A stretch of DNA of 64,000 nucleotides, from the NCBI GenBank assembly GCA_945902745.1, contig CAMDNE010000002.1:239159-303158 (forward strand), given 5' to 3'. This DNA comes from Chitinophaga pinensis (lineage in GTDB: Bacteria; Bacteroidota; Bacteroidia; Flavobacteriales_D; Crocinitomicaceae). Numbering within the stretch: position 1 is the stretch's first letter; every line of letters begins with the position of its first letter. Of the stretch, positions 47,155 through 56,057 are shown in pieces. The notes beneath the pieces are model-generated. The model was not told the origin of the DNA. It was given only the letters and a program-made list of their open reading frames with translations, and made no database searches. A program made the position numbers and the translations under genes.

Positions 47155-47634
47155 ATGAAAAAAATAATTTTACCGCTAGGGCTTCTTTTCGCGTTTGGTC
47201 TAGGACTGCTAACAATGTCCTTTGTCTCATCTAAAAATGAAGAAAAACATGTTGAAAAACCAATCAAATTAGGTGTTTTTTCACTTAGTTTAAGTGTCAA
47301 AGACCTTAAAGCATCAAAAGCGTTTTACGAGTATTTAGGATTTTCAAAAATGGGTGGAGATATGGCCTCGAACTATTTGATCATGAAAAACGAAAATACC
47401 ATCATTGGAATATTCCAAGGAATGTTCGAAGGAAACATGCTCACGTTCAATCCTGGGTGGGATGTCAATGCTAAAAACGTGAAGAAATTCGATGACATCC
47501 GCGTCATTCAAAAACATTTGAAATCCAAAAACATTCCTTTGACGATGGAAGCTGATGAAAAAACTTCAGGTCCAGCAAGTGTGATGTTGACTGACCCTGA
47601 TGGGAATGTGATTTTATTGGATCAGCATAGGTAA
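47155..47634 (+). CDS. VOC (glyoxalase/bleomycin resistance fold) protein with N-terminal signal or anchor
   Basis: A 159-residue protein. A hydrophobic N-terminus (residues 5-26, MKKIILPLGLLFAFGLGLL) precedes a single VOC module: FSLSLSVKDLKASKAFYEYLGF, NTIIGIFQGMF and VMLTDPDGNVILLDQHR. VOC proteins bind a divalent metal, and some act on or sequester small molecules. The ligand is unknown. The hydrophobic start is unusual for this family, which is mostly cytoplasmic, and suggests export or membrane attachment. Confidence 0.82.
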   Translation: MKKIILPLGLLFAFGLGLLTMSFVSSKNEEKHVEKPIKLGVFSLSLSVKDLKASKAFYEYLGFSKMGGDMASNYLIMKNENTIIGIFQGMFEGNMLTFNPGWDVNAKNVKKFDDIRVIQKHLKSKNIPLTMEADEKTSGPASVMLTDPDGNVILLDQHR

Positions 47635-47716
47635 GCGAATTGTTTGCTTTATGATTAACTTTTAAAGCCTAGTAAATGGTAAATTATAGTACTAGTCGAT
47701 ACTCCAAACATTCGAT

Positions 47717-48199
47717 TTAATAAAGTAGGTCCAAATGCAACTTAAACAATTCCGCGCAGGCTTTTGCGTCACTCAATGCATCGTGGTGTTTTAATTCAAT
47801 GCCGTGTTCATCACACAATACATTCAATTTCTTCTTATAGATTTTATACGTACAATGTTGGTTGAATTGAACTGAATCCATGCCGTAATAAGCAAGTGTT
47901 TTGTTCAACACACTAAAATCAAATGCCCCGTTATGAGCTACAACATCTTGTCCTTCAATGAAATGTTTGATTTCTTCCCATACATCTGGAAAAATAGGTG
48001 AGAACTTGGTGTCACTTGGCGAAATGCCATGAATATCAATAAAACGATCCCAATAATAATTATCAGGTGGGTACACTAATTGATTATAGGTTTCAACAAT
48101 TTCTCCATTTTCAACTCGAACGATTCCAACTTGACAAATACTGTGCTGTTTGGGTTGTGCAGTCTCAAAATCGATTGCTGTGAAAGATGTGATCTTCAT
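47717..48199 (-). CDS. DnaQ-like 3'-5' exonuclease (DEDDh)
   Basis: A 160-residue single-domain exonuclease. Exo I: FTAIDFETA (Asp10, Glu12). Exo II: VVAHNGAFDFSVL. Exo III: HHDALSDAKA with the DEDDh His/Asp. All metal-binding acids are present, so it should be active on DNA or RNA ends. It lacks the BRCT or polymerase-binding parts of larger relatives. A separate secreted-protein gene lies 52 bases downstream in the same direction. Confidence 0.92.
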   Translation of the reverse strand: MKITSFTAIDFETAQPKQHSICQVGIVRVENGEIVETYNQLVYPPDNYYWDRFIDIHGISPSDTKFSPIFPDVWEEIKHFIEGQDVVAHNGAFDFSVLNKTLAYYGMDSVQFNQHCTYKIYKKKLNVLCDEHGIELKHHDALSDAKACAELFKLHLDLLY

Positions 48200-48250
48200 A
48201 ATTTGAAATTGAACTTTTTATCTAAAAAGGATAGTGATTAATCAAGAAAC

Positions 48251-49264
48251 TTAATTTTTTAAATATGCCTCTTGATGAGAAGTAATATGCATTTTTTGAA
48301 TTGGAATCGTATCCCATTTTTCCGATACAATAACAGCTGTTATTTTCACTGCTACGGTTACACCAATTAGTGCATTGTCGTTGGAAAGACAAACGTAATA
48401 CTGTCCTTTTTGGACATCTGTCATTCTAGAGAAATCGTTTATTATTTTACCCTTTTTGATATACGAAAACTTTTTTCCAGCTTGATATAATTTTCCGTTA
48501 TCTCCATGGAGTAAATAGAAATCAATGTCTTCACCAGATTGTGCAACTGTTAAAAAGGAGGCTCCTCCTAGTGCTAGTGCTGCCATTGGACCATATCCAG
48601 GAATTCGTGATATGATTGGTCCCACTTTAGAAGCAAGATTTCTTGTTGCTTTTTCATACGCTTCTTGTCCTGATTGATCAACACCGATATAATAACTCCA
48701 TGAAACCGTTTTTTCTGGTAACGAGAAATTTAAAATTGTTTCATTTCCTCCTCGATTTGTTGTTGAATGAACTTTTGCAACTTGATCTGTGAGATTTGAA
48801 ATAGTTGTATCTGTTTTAATCAACGTTCGTTCTTGATGTGTTGTATAGGAGGTGTCGTTCACAGTTTTCCAAAACACAGTGGTGTTGAAATTCTTTGTTG
48901 CTTCCGAACTCGGAATACGCTCAATTTTATAGTTACAAATTCTCCCCCCAATTGCTGTATTTGAAAATCGAAACTGATAAATTGCCGTTTTAGGAATTGT
49001 CAAGCGTTTATTTTTTATTGATTTGGTGTTATATTCTTTGAATTTAGAAGTTGAGGGAATTTCAACTATTTCAACTTCATTTAATTCTTTACCGTTTATT
49101 TCTTCGTAATTAAAAATCACCTGGTCACCTTCCGCAAAGCCAAAATAGAAAGACTTTTCACCAGCAGTATGTATTTTAATTGTTGATTCTGTCACTTCGA
49201 TAGGCGTTTGACCAAATAACAATTGAGTAAACAAAGCGGCTAATACAGAAAATATAAATTTCAT
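48251..49264 (-). CDS. Hypothetical secreted protein
   Basis: A 337-residue protein with a signal peptide (MKFIFSVLAALFTQLLFGQ). The N-terminal half is a beta domain (FYFGFAEGDQVIFNYEEING) that may bind something. Residues about 195-235 contain a Gly/Ala-rich hydrophobic segment (YGPMAALALGGASFLTV) that could be a membrane-active or buried helix. The C-terminal part is again beta-like (NGKLYQAGKKFSYIKKGK). No family recognised. It has no T9SS sorting domain. Confidence 0.55.
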   Translation of the reverse strand: MKFIFSVLAALFTQLLFGQTPIEVTESTIKIHTAGEKSFYFGFAEGDQVIFNYEEINGKELNEVEIVEIPSTSKFKEYNTKSIKNKRLTIPKTAIYQFRFSNTAIGGRICNYKIERIPSSEATKNFNTTVFWKTVNDTSYTTHQERTLIKTDTTISNLTDQVAKVHSTTNRGGNETILNFSLPEKTVSWSYYIGVDQSGQEAYEKATRNLASKVGPIISRIPGYGPMAALALGGASFLTVAQSGEDIDFYLLHGDNGKLYQAGKKFSYIKKGKIINDFSRMTDVQKGQYYVCLSNDNALIGVTVAVKITAVIVSEKWDTIPIQKMHITSHQEAYLKN

Positions 49265-49413
49265 GAGCTAATTTTAAGCATTCTTCTTTAAAACGACAAC
49301 GAAGCTAACCAAATCTTAAGTCCTTCCATAAATTAATAGCGTGAAGTTCTTCACAAAATAAAAAAAGGAAGAAGTAGTTATATGTTGTTAGTGAAGCTTA
49401 AGGAGTTGAAAAG

Positions 49414-49441
49414 CGCAGCAGTGCAACTGCAGCGAAGCGGG
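49414..49441. repeat. Dispersed GC-rich repeat, copy 1
   Basis: A 28-base unit starting CGCAGCAGTGCAACTGCAGC and ending GAAGCGGG, matching the copy at 52756-52783 at 26 of 28 positions. Its core GCAGT-GCA-ACTGC is a short hairpin. It lies 50 bases before the M28 peptidase gene. Confidence 0.6.
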
Positions 49442-49490
49442 AAAATCACAAAATTAAAAACAGCATTGAAAAAAAAAGTATCTTTCAATT

Positions 49491-51227
49491 ATGAAAAAAC
49501 TCTTACTGACTGTCTTTCTTTTTGCAACGGCGCTATTGCATTCTCAAACAAATCTTTTGGTTACGAGCCCTATTGCTGATCAGGTGATAAAAGGGAATTT
49601 TGATCCTTTACAATTTGTTTCCTCGAATCCTGTTTCTGACCATCAGCAAATCGTTCAATACATTCAAAATAATATACAATCAGATTCACTGAAAGCTTAT
49701 ATTTTGAAAATGGCAACTTTTCAAAATCGAAATACAGGTTCAGACACGGTTTCTTCAACAACGGGAATTGGAGCTGCAAGAAGATGGGCTTTTTCAAAAT
49801 TCGAAGAGTTCAGTTCTTCAGCAGAGAACCGATTGTTACCTTCTTACTTTCAATTTGATCAATCAATCTGCGCCGTAAATCAGCATCGCAATATAATGGC
49901 GGTCTTACCAGGAACAAATATCGACCTGCACGAGGTTATAATTATAGAAGGACATATCGATAGTAGATGCGAATCTAGTTGTGATATTCTTTGTCAGGCA
50001 GAAGGAATTGAAGATAATGCTTCTGGTTCTGCCCTGGTGCTTGAATTGGCGCGTGTAATGAGTAATTTCTCCTATCCAAACACCATTGTTTTCATGTTAA
50101 CAATTGGCGAAGAACAAGGTCTTTATGGGGCAAATGCTTTTGCACTTTACTGCGAAACCAATACAATACCAGTTAAAGCCGTTTTCAATAATGATGTAAT
50201 TGGCGGTGTAATTTGCGGTAACACTTCTTCTGCTCCATCGTGTCCGGGAGTGAATGATATTGACAGCACACAAGTTCGAATTTTCTCTTACGGAGGATTT
50301 AATTCTCAATATAAACAATTGTCGAGATTTGTAAAATTACAATACAAAGAAGAGCTCGTTCAACACGTCAGCGTTCCCATGCTCATTTCAATTATGACAT
50401 CCGAAGATCGCTCCGGAAGATCGGGAGACCATGTTCCATTCAGACAAAAAAACTTTGCTTCTTGTAGGTTTACATCTGCCAATGAACATGGAGATGCATC
50501 GAATGGAGCAGGATATACTGATCGTCAGCATACAACTGATGATATCCTAGGAGTTGATACAGATTTTAATGGCCAAATTGACAGCTTTTTTGTGGACTTC
50601 AATTATCTCGCACGGAATGCCGTTATCAATGGTACAGCAGCCACAATTGCAGCAAAGGGTCCAAAAAAACCAGATTTTTTGATTCATACAATTTTTGGTC
50701 CAGGGCTAATCATTGAAATTACAGACCAAACTCAGTATTCTACTTATAGAGTTGGTATTAGAACGCTCACAAATGACTGGGATTCGGTGTACACTATTAC
50801 TGGAATCATTGATACTATTTATCCTATTCAGGCAGCTAATTATTTTGTTAGTGTTGCATCTGTCGATGCTGTTGGAATGGAAAGTCTATTCTCTCGAGAG
50901 ATAAATATTTTTGATAGCCAAGTAAATATTAGTGAATTGGAAACGGAAGATTCCAAGCCTTTGCAACTTTTGCAAAACAAACCAAATCCTTTTGATGAAT
51001 CAACTATCATTGGTGTTTCCATGATTGGTTCAATCAACTACAAGAAGGCATGGATATCAATCGAAGATCTAAACGGAAAAGAAATTGAACGCCTCAAAAT
51101 TGATTTAAACAATGAGATAAATGAAGTGCAATATGAACATGGGTTTGGTAAATCAGGAACATTCACTTATTCTCTATACGTTGACAATCAAAAGATTGAA
51201 AGTAAGCGAATGGTTTTTGCAAATTGA
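49491..51227 (+). CDS. Secreted M28 family zinc peptidase with T9SS sorting domain
   Basis: A 578-residue protein. Signal peptide at residues 1-18 (ending LLHSQ). The M28 core shows IIIEGHIDSR (His and Asp metal ligands), EGIEDNASGSALVLE (bridging Asp), LTIGEEQGLYG (Glu-Glu catalytic base and ligand) and a late DRQHTTDD (His ligand). All are present, so it should be an active aminopeptidase. A fibronectin-like segment (about 395-475) is followed by a type A T9SS domain ending IESKRMVFAN. It is probably exported to the surface for peptide scavenging. Confidence 0.9.
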   Translation: MKKLLLTVFLFATALLHSQTNLLVTSPIADQVIKGNFDPLQFVSSNPVSDHQQIVQYIQNNIQSDSLKAYILKMATFQNRNTGSDTVSSTTGIGAARRWAFSKFEEFSSSAENRLLPSYFQFDQSICAVNQHRNIMAVLPGTNIDLHEVIIIEGHIDSRCESSCDILCQAEGIEDNASGSALVLELARVMSNFSYPNTIVFMLTIGEEQGLYGANAFALYCETNTIPVKAVFNNDVIGGVICGNTSSAPSCPGVNDIDSTQVRIFSYGGFNSQYKQLSRFVKLQYKEELVQHVSVPMLISIMTSEDRSGRSGDHVPFRQKNFASCRFTSANEHGDASNGAGYTDRQHTTDDILGVDTDFNGQIDSFFVDFNYLARNAVINGTAATIAAKGPKKPDFLIHTIFGPGLIIEITDQTQYSTYRVGIRTLTNDWDSVYTITGIIDTIYPIQAANYFVSVASVDAVGMESLFSREINIFDSQVNISELETEDSKPLQLLQNKPNPFDESTIIGVSMIGSINYKKAWISIEDLNGKEIERLKIDLNNEINEVQYEHGFGKSGTFTYSLYVDNQKIESKRMVFAN

Positions 51228-51275
51228 GGTTTCACAATTGACAATTGATAATTGATAAATGCTAAATTTATCCGC

Positions 51276-51764
51276 ATGATTAGAGCCGTTACTTTACTTG
51301 ATGCAGAAGCACTAACTGCTATCTACAATCCATTTATTCGAACTTCAAGCGCCACGTTTGAAGAAACAGAAATAACGGTTGATGAGATGCGGAAGAGAAT
51401 TCAGTCCATTCACTTTGAAAAGAAGTATCCTTTCCTTGTATTTGAAGAAGATGGTGAAATTCTTGGATACGCATACGGGTCAAGCTTTCGAGAAAGAATC
51501 TCTTATCGGTTTACCGCAGAAAGTACTGTTTACGTCGAGCCTAGTTCATTTGGCAAAGGTATCGGTAAACAACTCTACACTCTATTATTAGAACAATTGT
51601 CTGAAGGCGGATTTCATTCTGTAATAGGCGTGATCACGCTACCAAATGACCCGAGCGTGAAACTTCACGAGCAATTCGGATTTAAAAAGGCGGGACTTTT
51701 TACCGAATCAGGATTCAAGTTCAACCAATGGATGGATGTAGGTTTTTGGGAATTACTCCTATAA
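51276..51764 (+). CDS. GNAT-family N-acetyltransferase, phosphinothricin-acetyltransferase-like
   Basis: Start at the ATG at 51276 (162 residues, MIRAVTLLDAEALTAIYNPF). A TTG at 51252 would extend it by 8 residues. Motifs: NPFIRTSSATFEE near the start, AYGSSFRERISYRFTAESTV, and the acetyl-CoA loop GKGIGKQLYTLLL. It resembles Pat-type acetyltransferases, which modify phosphinothricin, methionine sulfone and similar amino-group substrates. The real substrate is unknown. Single gene. Confidence 0.9.
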   Translation: MIRAVTLLDAEALTAIYNPFIRTSSATFEETEITVDEMRKRIQSIHFEKKYPFLVFEEDGEILGYAYGSSFRERISYRFTAESTVYVEPSSFGKGIGKQLYTLLLEQLSEGGFHSVIGVITLPNDPSVKLHEQFGFKKAGLFTESGFKFNQWMDVGFWELLL

Positions 51765-51915
51765 CAACACTGTATCCTTGTTTAACCTATCGGTGGGTCG
51801 AAAGTTTTAAGTTTTAAGTTACAAATTGCTAATTACAAGTTATTAGTTGACACTTGTAACTAACAAAAAAAAGCCTCAACTTTCACTGGGATCTTGTCAG
51901 AAATTTAATTGAACT

Positions 51916-52659
51916 TTACTCCAGAGAGAAATTGATTGGTAAAACTACTATTGACCGGACTGGGGTTCCATTACATTTTGCAGGAATTAATTTCGGGAAG
52001 TAACATACTATACGTATCGCCTCTCTTTCTATATCGAAAAATCCACTCGATTTGGCAATTACGATATTACTGACACTTCCATCGATTTCCACAATAAAAA
52101 CTACCATTACTTTATCCTGTATCTCATTCTCGATTGCGGATTGTGGGTAATTCAAATGTGTCTGAATAAACTTGGCCATTTCTCCCAACCCACCTGGAAA
52201 TTCAAAATCTTCCTTATCCGCTTCAGCACATTCATCTACCTCTTTATTCGCTTGAATGAAATACTTTAATGAATCAACAACCACAAGCTTATGCACCTTT
52301 GAAGCAAACAATTCATGTTCCTTCTCTTGTGTAAATGGTAAAATGTACGATCTGGATGCATTCACTTTTTCGTAATGATAATATCCAAAAGATTTTCCTA
52401 CGTATAGATTATTTGGGTCACTGATTTTTATTTGGTAAGATTGCTTTCTAACGATTATAAAAATCACCTTCCCGTCTATGTCCGTAGTGTCAACATTTTT
52501 TTGACCATCCTCGTCTGTGCATTCTACAATAATTCCACTTATGGCCTTCGATTCATACAAAGATCTAAGAACAATGTCGAGCGTGTAGGTTTTCTTTGCT
52601 GCGAAGAGCTGGGTTGACAGTAACAGTAAAAATGAAAGTGTAATTGTAAGGTTTTTCAT
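51916..52659 (-). CDS. Exported protein with C-terminal TonB domain
   Basis: The start chosen is the ATG at 52659, which gives a clean signal sequence (MKNLTITLSFLLLLSTQLFA). An ATG six codons upstream is also in frame. The final 85 residues are a TonB-C domain (AKFIQTHLNYPQSAIENEIQ, VEIDGSVSNIVIAKSSG, FPKLIPAKCNGTPVRSIVVL). The middle (about 30-120) looks like a carboxypeptidase-regulatory or Ig-like module (GIIVECTDEDGQKNVDTTDI). TonB-C domains outside TonB itself are common in Bacteroidetes, so no energy-transducing role is assumed. Confidence 0.82.
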   Translation of the reverse strand: MKNLTITLSFLLLLSTQLFAAKKTYTLDIVLRSLYESKAISGIIVECTDEDGQKNVDTTDIDGKVIFIIVRKQSYQIKISDPNNLYVGKSFGYYHYEKVNASRSYILPFTQEKEHELFASKVHKLVVVDSLKYFIQANKEVDECAEADKEDFEFPGGLGEMAKFIQTHLNYPQSAIENEIQDKVMVVFIVEIDGSVSNIVIAKSSGFFDIEREAIRIVCYFPKLIPAKCNGTPVRSIVVLPINFSLE

Positions 52660-52755
52660 TTGGAATTTAAACTTCATAAGATTTACTCAAGCATTTAGTT
52701 TTCATTGATTAAATTCGACAGTAAGAAAAATTGTTGGCTTGATGAGATTTTAAAA

Positions 52756-52783
52756 CGCAACAGTGCAACTGCAGCGGAGCGGG
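52756..52783. repeat. Dispersed GC-rich repeat, copy 2
   Basis: CGCAACAGTGCAACTGCAGC followed by GGAGCGGG, differing from copy 1 (49414) at two positions. The right-hand end (GCAGCGAAGCGGG form) also occurs at 63879-63891. Confidence 0.6.
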
Positions 52784-52802
52784 TAAAAATAGTTATTCAA
52801 TT

Positions 52803-53651
52803 TCACCAATTTACTGGAGGTTTACCACTTAAAATTTCCTTTTCCAATTTCAAACACGTGTTTGCAAAACCATCATTTTCTTCCGCAGGTTCCCATCTCC
52901 ATTTTTTAATGAATATAACGGTATATTGAACTGGTTTATAATACAATCCCGTACCAAAGGATTGCCATGTCTCTATCTTAATTTGCTCTTTTGTGAAATC
53001 AGGTAATTTAGCATACTTGTTGGGATCAGAATTTCTTAATTCTTGTGGAATGTTTTTTACTTTATCTTCATGTGATTTAAATTCAGCGGTTGCAGCTTCT
53101 ATATCTTTTTTCCAATTCCATATTTGTAAAGCAGTTGGTTGTATATTTCTTAGCAAACCAAAACCTTTATCAAATGCAGGCCAACCATCTGAATTGAAAA
53201 TTGAAAAACTCGATTTCACATACATCAACACAGACAATTCAGCTTTAGTTGAAAGTGAACGAATTAATTCTCCTTTAGGTTGATTGGCTTTTATATTCCA
53301 ATAAATTGGAGCTGAAGAAAAACGCTCAACTTGTCCAGAATAATTGTTCCGTACATCAGCATAAGCAATACAAGTAACCGCTCCACCTTGCAAATGTTCT
53401 GGATTCATGTCATATAAGCGATTCTGTTGTCCTGCAGATGGGTTAAAATTGATGGTAAATGTCAATTGATCATTTCTTCCATTTTGATTGAAAACTATTT
53501 GTACATCCATCCAGATACGCACAAATGTTCCATTCTCAACAGTAGTAGTTACCCCAAAAGAAAGTGGGTCAATAGTGGCATTCTCGGTGATGTAACGATC
53601 AGCTAACATCTCTGCTTGCATCAAATCAAATTCAACTTTTGTACTTTCCAT
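52803..53651 (-). CDS. Hypothetical cytoplasmic protein
   Basis: Start set at the ATG at 53651 (282 residues, MESTKVEFDLMQAEMLADRY), because the frame upstream opens only at a TTG. No signal peptide or membrane segment. Beta-rich (TVENGTFVRIWMDVQIVFNQ, YWNIKANQPKGELIRSL) with a helical middle (WNWKKDIEAATAEFKSHEDK). I recognise no family. Its flanks carry two different dispersed repeats, one on each side, so it may be part of accessory DNA. Confidence 0.5.
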   Translation of the reverse strand: MESTKVEFDLMQAEMLADRYITENATIDPLSFGVTTTVENGTFVRIWMDVQIVFNQNGRNDQLTFTINFNPSAGQQNRLYDMNPEHLQGGAVTCIAYADVRNNYSGQVERFSSAPIYWNIKANQPKGELIRSLSTKAELSVLMYVKSSFSIFNSDGWPAFDKGFGLLRNIQPTALQIWNWKKDIEAATAEFKSHEDKVKNIPQELRNSDPNKYAKLPDFTKEQIKIETWQSFGTGLYYKPVQYTVIFIKKWRWEPAEENDGFANTCLKLEKEILSGKPPVNW

Positions 53652-53722
53652 TTTTTTAGTTTTAAAATTAGATTTCACCCTATAATTGGCCAATAATTAA
53701 CTGGTTTTACCTAAAATCGGTC

Positions 53723-53739
53723 GGGTTAAATTACTAAAA
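53723..53739. repeat. Dispersed repeat GGGTTAAATTACTAAAA, copy 1
   Basis: These 17 bases recur exactly at 63825-63841, and the following 20 bases are also similar. Both copies lie in non-coding sequence downstream or upstream of small genes. Confidence 0.5.
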
Positions 53740-53911
53740 ATGTTCTTATTAAGTGAAGATTGATTTTAAAAAATGAAACGGTAGAAATAGACGAAGCAGA
53801 AAATTGTCACCCCACCAACCCAATCAACTCTTCCGCTAAACAATCTGAAAGAATCCTGTATTTCTATTTTCCCACAAGATAGAAATTTTAAAAAAAAACT
53901 ATTTTTACAAA

Positions 53912-54316
53912 ATGAACCTTCCACATGATATCAAAGTTTCTGTTAGTAAATTAAGTTCCTGCTTTCGGAATACAAGTGCGACTTATAAATTCTATTGGCT
54001 ATTTCCAACTGCCGAAGAATTTGGCAATAAAGGGTGGGAAGAGTATTTGTCTGGTCGCTATGACGAATGTTTAAGCTATAGCAGAAAAGCTTTGGAAATA
54101 GATAACACGTTGTGGTATGCCCAATACAATGTTGCATTGATTTATCTCATTCAAGAAAACCCACGTGCTTTCGAAAAATACACTGCAATTTCTCAATTTT
54201 GTGGAGATGTTAGTGTATATATTGGAGCTTATAATGATATTATAGAGTATGAGAATAAAAACGGAAAAATAAAAAATTCAGAACCTATTAAATTGCTTTT
54301 AAAATCAAAAATATAG
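53912..54316 (+). CDS. Small TPR-like protein
   Basis: A 134-residue protein. The central part (WEEYLSGRYDECLSYSRKAL followed by EIDNTLWYAQYNVALIYLI) fits one to two tetratricopeptide repeats, helical protein-binding units. No signal peptide. Single gene with an ATG start. Function unknown. The 3' side runs into a GC-rich inverted-repeat island. Confidence 0.6.
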   Translation: MNLPHDIKVSVSKLSSCFRNTSATYKFYWLFPTAEEFGNKGWEEYLSGRYDECLSYSRKALEIDNTLWYAQYNVALIYLIQENPRAFEKYTAISQFCGDVSVYIGAYNDIIEYENKNGKIKNSEPIKLLLKSKI

Positions 54317-54398
54317 TTCTCTCATTTGTAAGTTCAAGGCATCTCGAATTTACAAAATTTGGAATGGTAATTTTTACGTGTTGGAGGGCGTCTCGGCG

Positions 54399-54544
54399 TC
54401 TCGGCTGTCGCTCGACGTCCTTCGAAGACCTCAACTATCGTTCTTTCGAACCTCGCGGACAACGGTGGATCCTAGGAAAGCACTTCGAGCTGGACTCCCC
54501 AGAGTTTATCGAAGAATCGAGCGCTCATCGAGCGACAGTCGAGA
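54399..54544. repeat. GC-rich island with 19-bp imperfect inverted repeats
   Basis: The arms TCTCGGCTGTCGCTCGACG (54399-54417) and CATCGAGCGACAGTCGAGA (54526-54544) are inverted, 17 of 19 matching, with 108 bases between. The island is far richer in G and C than its surroundings and ends 9 bases before the BRO-N gene stop. Its size is nearly the same as the MITE-like element at 22140-22284, but the sequence is different. It contains no credible gene. Confidence 0.65.
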
Positions 54545-54552
54545 TGAAGCGC

Positions 54553-55407
54553 TTACTTGTTAAACTTTTTGAAATCTTTTGAAACCAGCATATCTTTTGC
54601 ATTTGACCCACTCACCACTTTTTTGCCAGTTTTGGATTCAAGCTCTTTCAAAGCAACTTTAGCGACATTGCCACCTTGTTTCGCAACTTTTTGGCTTTCC
54701 TTAAATGATTCTGGACTTGTTGCCTGTGAAATATCTTTGGTAGAAGCTTCTGCTAGCATGTTTAAAATCAATTCTGTGTTGGTCATATTGTCTCGCAAGT
54801 TTTCTTTCTTTAAACCTTTGAGAATTTTGTATTCTTTGGTTGTTTTACCTGACCATGCTTTGGTAATGATGTCGGTCAATGTTGCAAATTGAACGCCTTC
54901 TTCCAATCCTCTTTTTTTCCACTCTTCTGTCAGTTCTTTACGAATTTCAATGCTTTTTAAACGTTGGTTGATCCAATTTTCGGAGTATCCTAAACGCACG
55001 TAATCTTCCAATGCGCGATCAATCGTTAATTCAGGATCTTGCATTTCGTCCAAGCGTTCTGCAGCCACTTGAGCCAACCACATTTTAAATGGTTCAGCTT
55101 TGGGAGAAGGAATTGATTGGATCAATCGAAATAATTGTTCTGTATCAGCGACATCGGTCAAACGCATTTTCCCATCTGGAGCTTGCATTTTCAAACCGTG
55201 ACAATTCGTCACGGTTTCATTTCCTTCAGCTTTTAACCTTTGTTTTAACTTTCTCCAATAAGCATTTGCATCAATACTATCCGTCAAAACAGCAATCACA
55301 TCAACTATCGAAATGTACCATTTCTCATGTTCAATATCCCAAAGTGTTCGAACTGATTGTTCATCAAATATTTTAATTGCTTCTTGTTTGACCATTCTAT
55401 TTTTCAT
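54553..55407 (-). CDS. BRO-N family phage-antirepressor-like protein
   Basis: A 284-residue protein. Residues about 5-110 (IKIFDEQSVRTLWDIEHEKW, YISIVDVIAVLTDS, KMRLTDVADTEQLFRLIQSI, PSPKAEPFKMWLAQVAAERL) are the Bro-N domain found in phage antirepressors and in orphan chromosomal proteins. The C-terminal half is helical and charged. Bro-N binds DNA and may control a prophage. Nothing else phage-like lies beside it, so it is an orphan, bordered at its stop by the GC-rich inverted-repeat island. Confidence 0.85.
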   Translation of the reverse strand: MKNRMVKQEAIKIFDEQSVRTLWDIEHEKWYISIVDVIAVLTDSIDANAYWRKLKQRLKAEGNETVTNCHGLKMQAPDGKMRLTDVADTEQLFRLIQSIPSPKAEPFKMWLAQVAAERLDEMQDPELTIDRALEDYVRLGYSENWINQRLKSIEIRKELTEEWKKRGLEEGVQFATLTDIITKAWSGKTTKEYKILKGLKKENLRDNMTNTELILNMLAEASTKDISQATSPESFKESQKVAKQGGNVAKVALKELESKTGKKVVSGSNAKDMLVSKDFKKFNK

Positions 55408-55577
55408 ATGACTTCTAAGTTAACTAAAACTTTTTTCACTCTGAAAATTTAAGGAATGAAGTTCTGAACAAAATTTAGGATTGTCAATCGACAACATCAG
55501 CATTCTTAAAAATAACTCTAAAACATCCCTCATATTTAAAAAGTTTGTATATTCGGATACATCATAAAACTACGCCT

Positions 55578-56054
55578 ATGCTACTTAATAATACGCTAAT
55601 TGCAGTCACTTTTTTTGCTACGCAATTTTCTTTTGGTCAAGCTAATACCGTCGCAACGGGAGGAAATGCTACAGGAGCTTCCGGTTCTGTTAGCTACACC
55701 ATTGGTCAAATAGATTATAGTTCGTCAAGTGCCGCAACTGGTTCAATCAACCAAGGAGTGCAACAGCCTTATGAGATATCCAGTTCAAACGGTTTAAACG
55801 ATGTAATGGATGAAATATCCTTGAGTGTCGGTCCAAACCCAACAATAGACAATTTGACGTTGACATTTAAATCAGATGAAACTGCCATGTACGGTTTTGA
55901 ATTATTCGATGAAAATGGCAAAGTACTATTGGAAAAATCAAATTTGAAAAAAGTCGAAACAATCGATATGTCGCATTATTCAGTTGGAACCTATCAACTT
56001 AAAATTAGCGCATCCAATCATTCACAGAAATCCTTTAAAATCATTAAAAATTAA
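55578..56054 (+). CDS. Small T9SS-sorted surface protein, partner of the collagen-like gene
   Basis: Start at the ATG at 55578 (158 residues, MLLNNTLIAVTFFATQFSFG as signal peptide). The frame extends 33 bases upstream to a TTG. A Gly/Ser-rich N-terminal part (TGGNATGASGSVSYTIGQID) is followed by a type A T9SS sorting domain (LSVGPNPTIDNLTLTFKSDE to KSFKIIKN). Apart from the sorting domain, little else is present. The collagen-like gene begins 3 bases after its stop, so the two are surely one transcript. It is likely to be the anchoring or adaptor half of the pair. Confidence 0.72.
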   Translation: MLLNNTLIAVTFFATQFSFGQANTVATGGNATGASGSVSYTIGQIDYSSSSAATGSINQGVQQPYEISSSNGLNDVMDEISLSVGPNPTIDNLTLTFKSDETAMYGFELFDENGKVLLEKSNLKKVETIDMSHYSVGTYQLKISASNHSQKSFKIIKN

Positions 56055-56057
56055 ACG

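Noticed and set aside
49382..49579. Short plus-strand frame over the GC-rich repeat and M28 start
   Set aside because: It overlaps the M28 signal peptide in another frame and consists partly of the dispersed repeat.
54364..54582. Arg-rich frames in the GC-rich island
   Set aside because: They lie in the inverted-repeat island, two frames overlap each other, and none looks like a protein.
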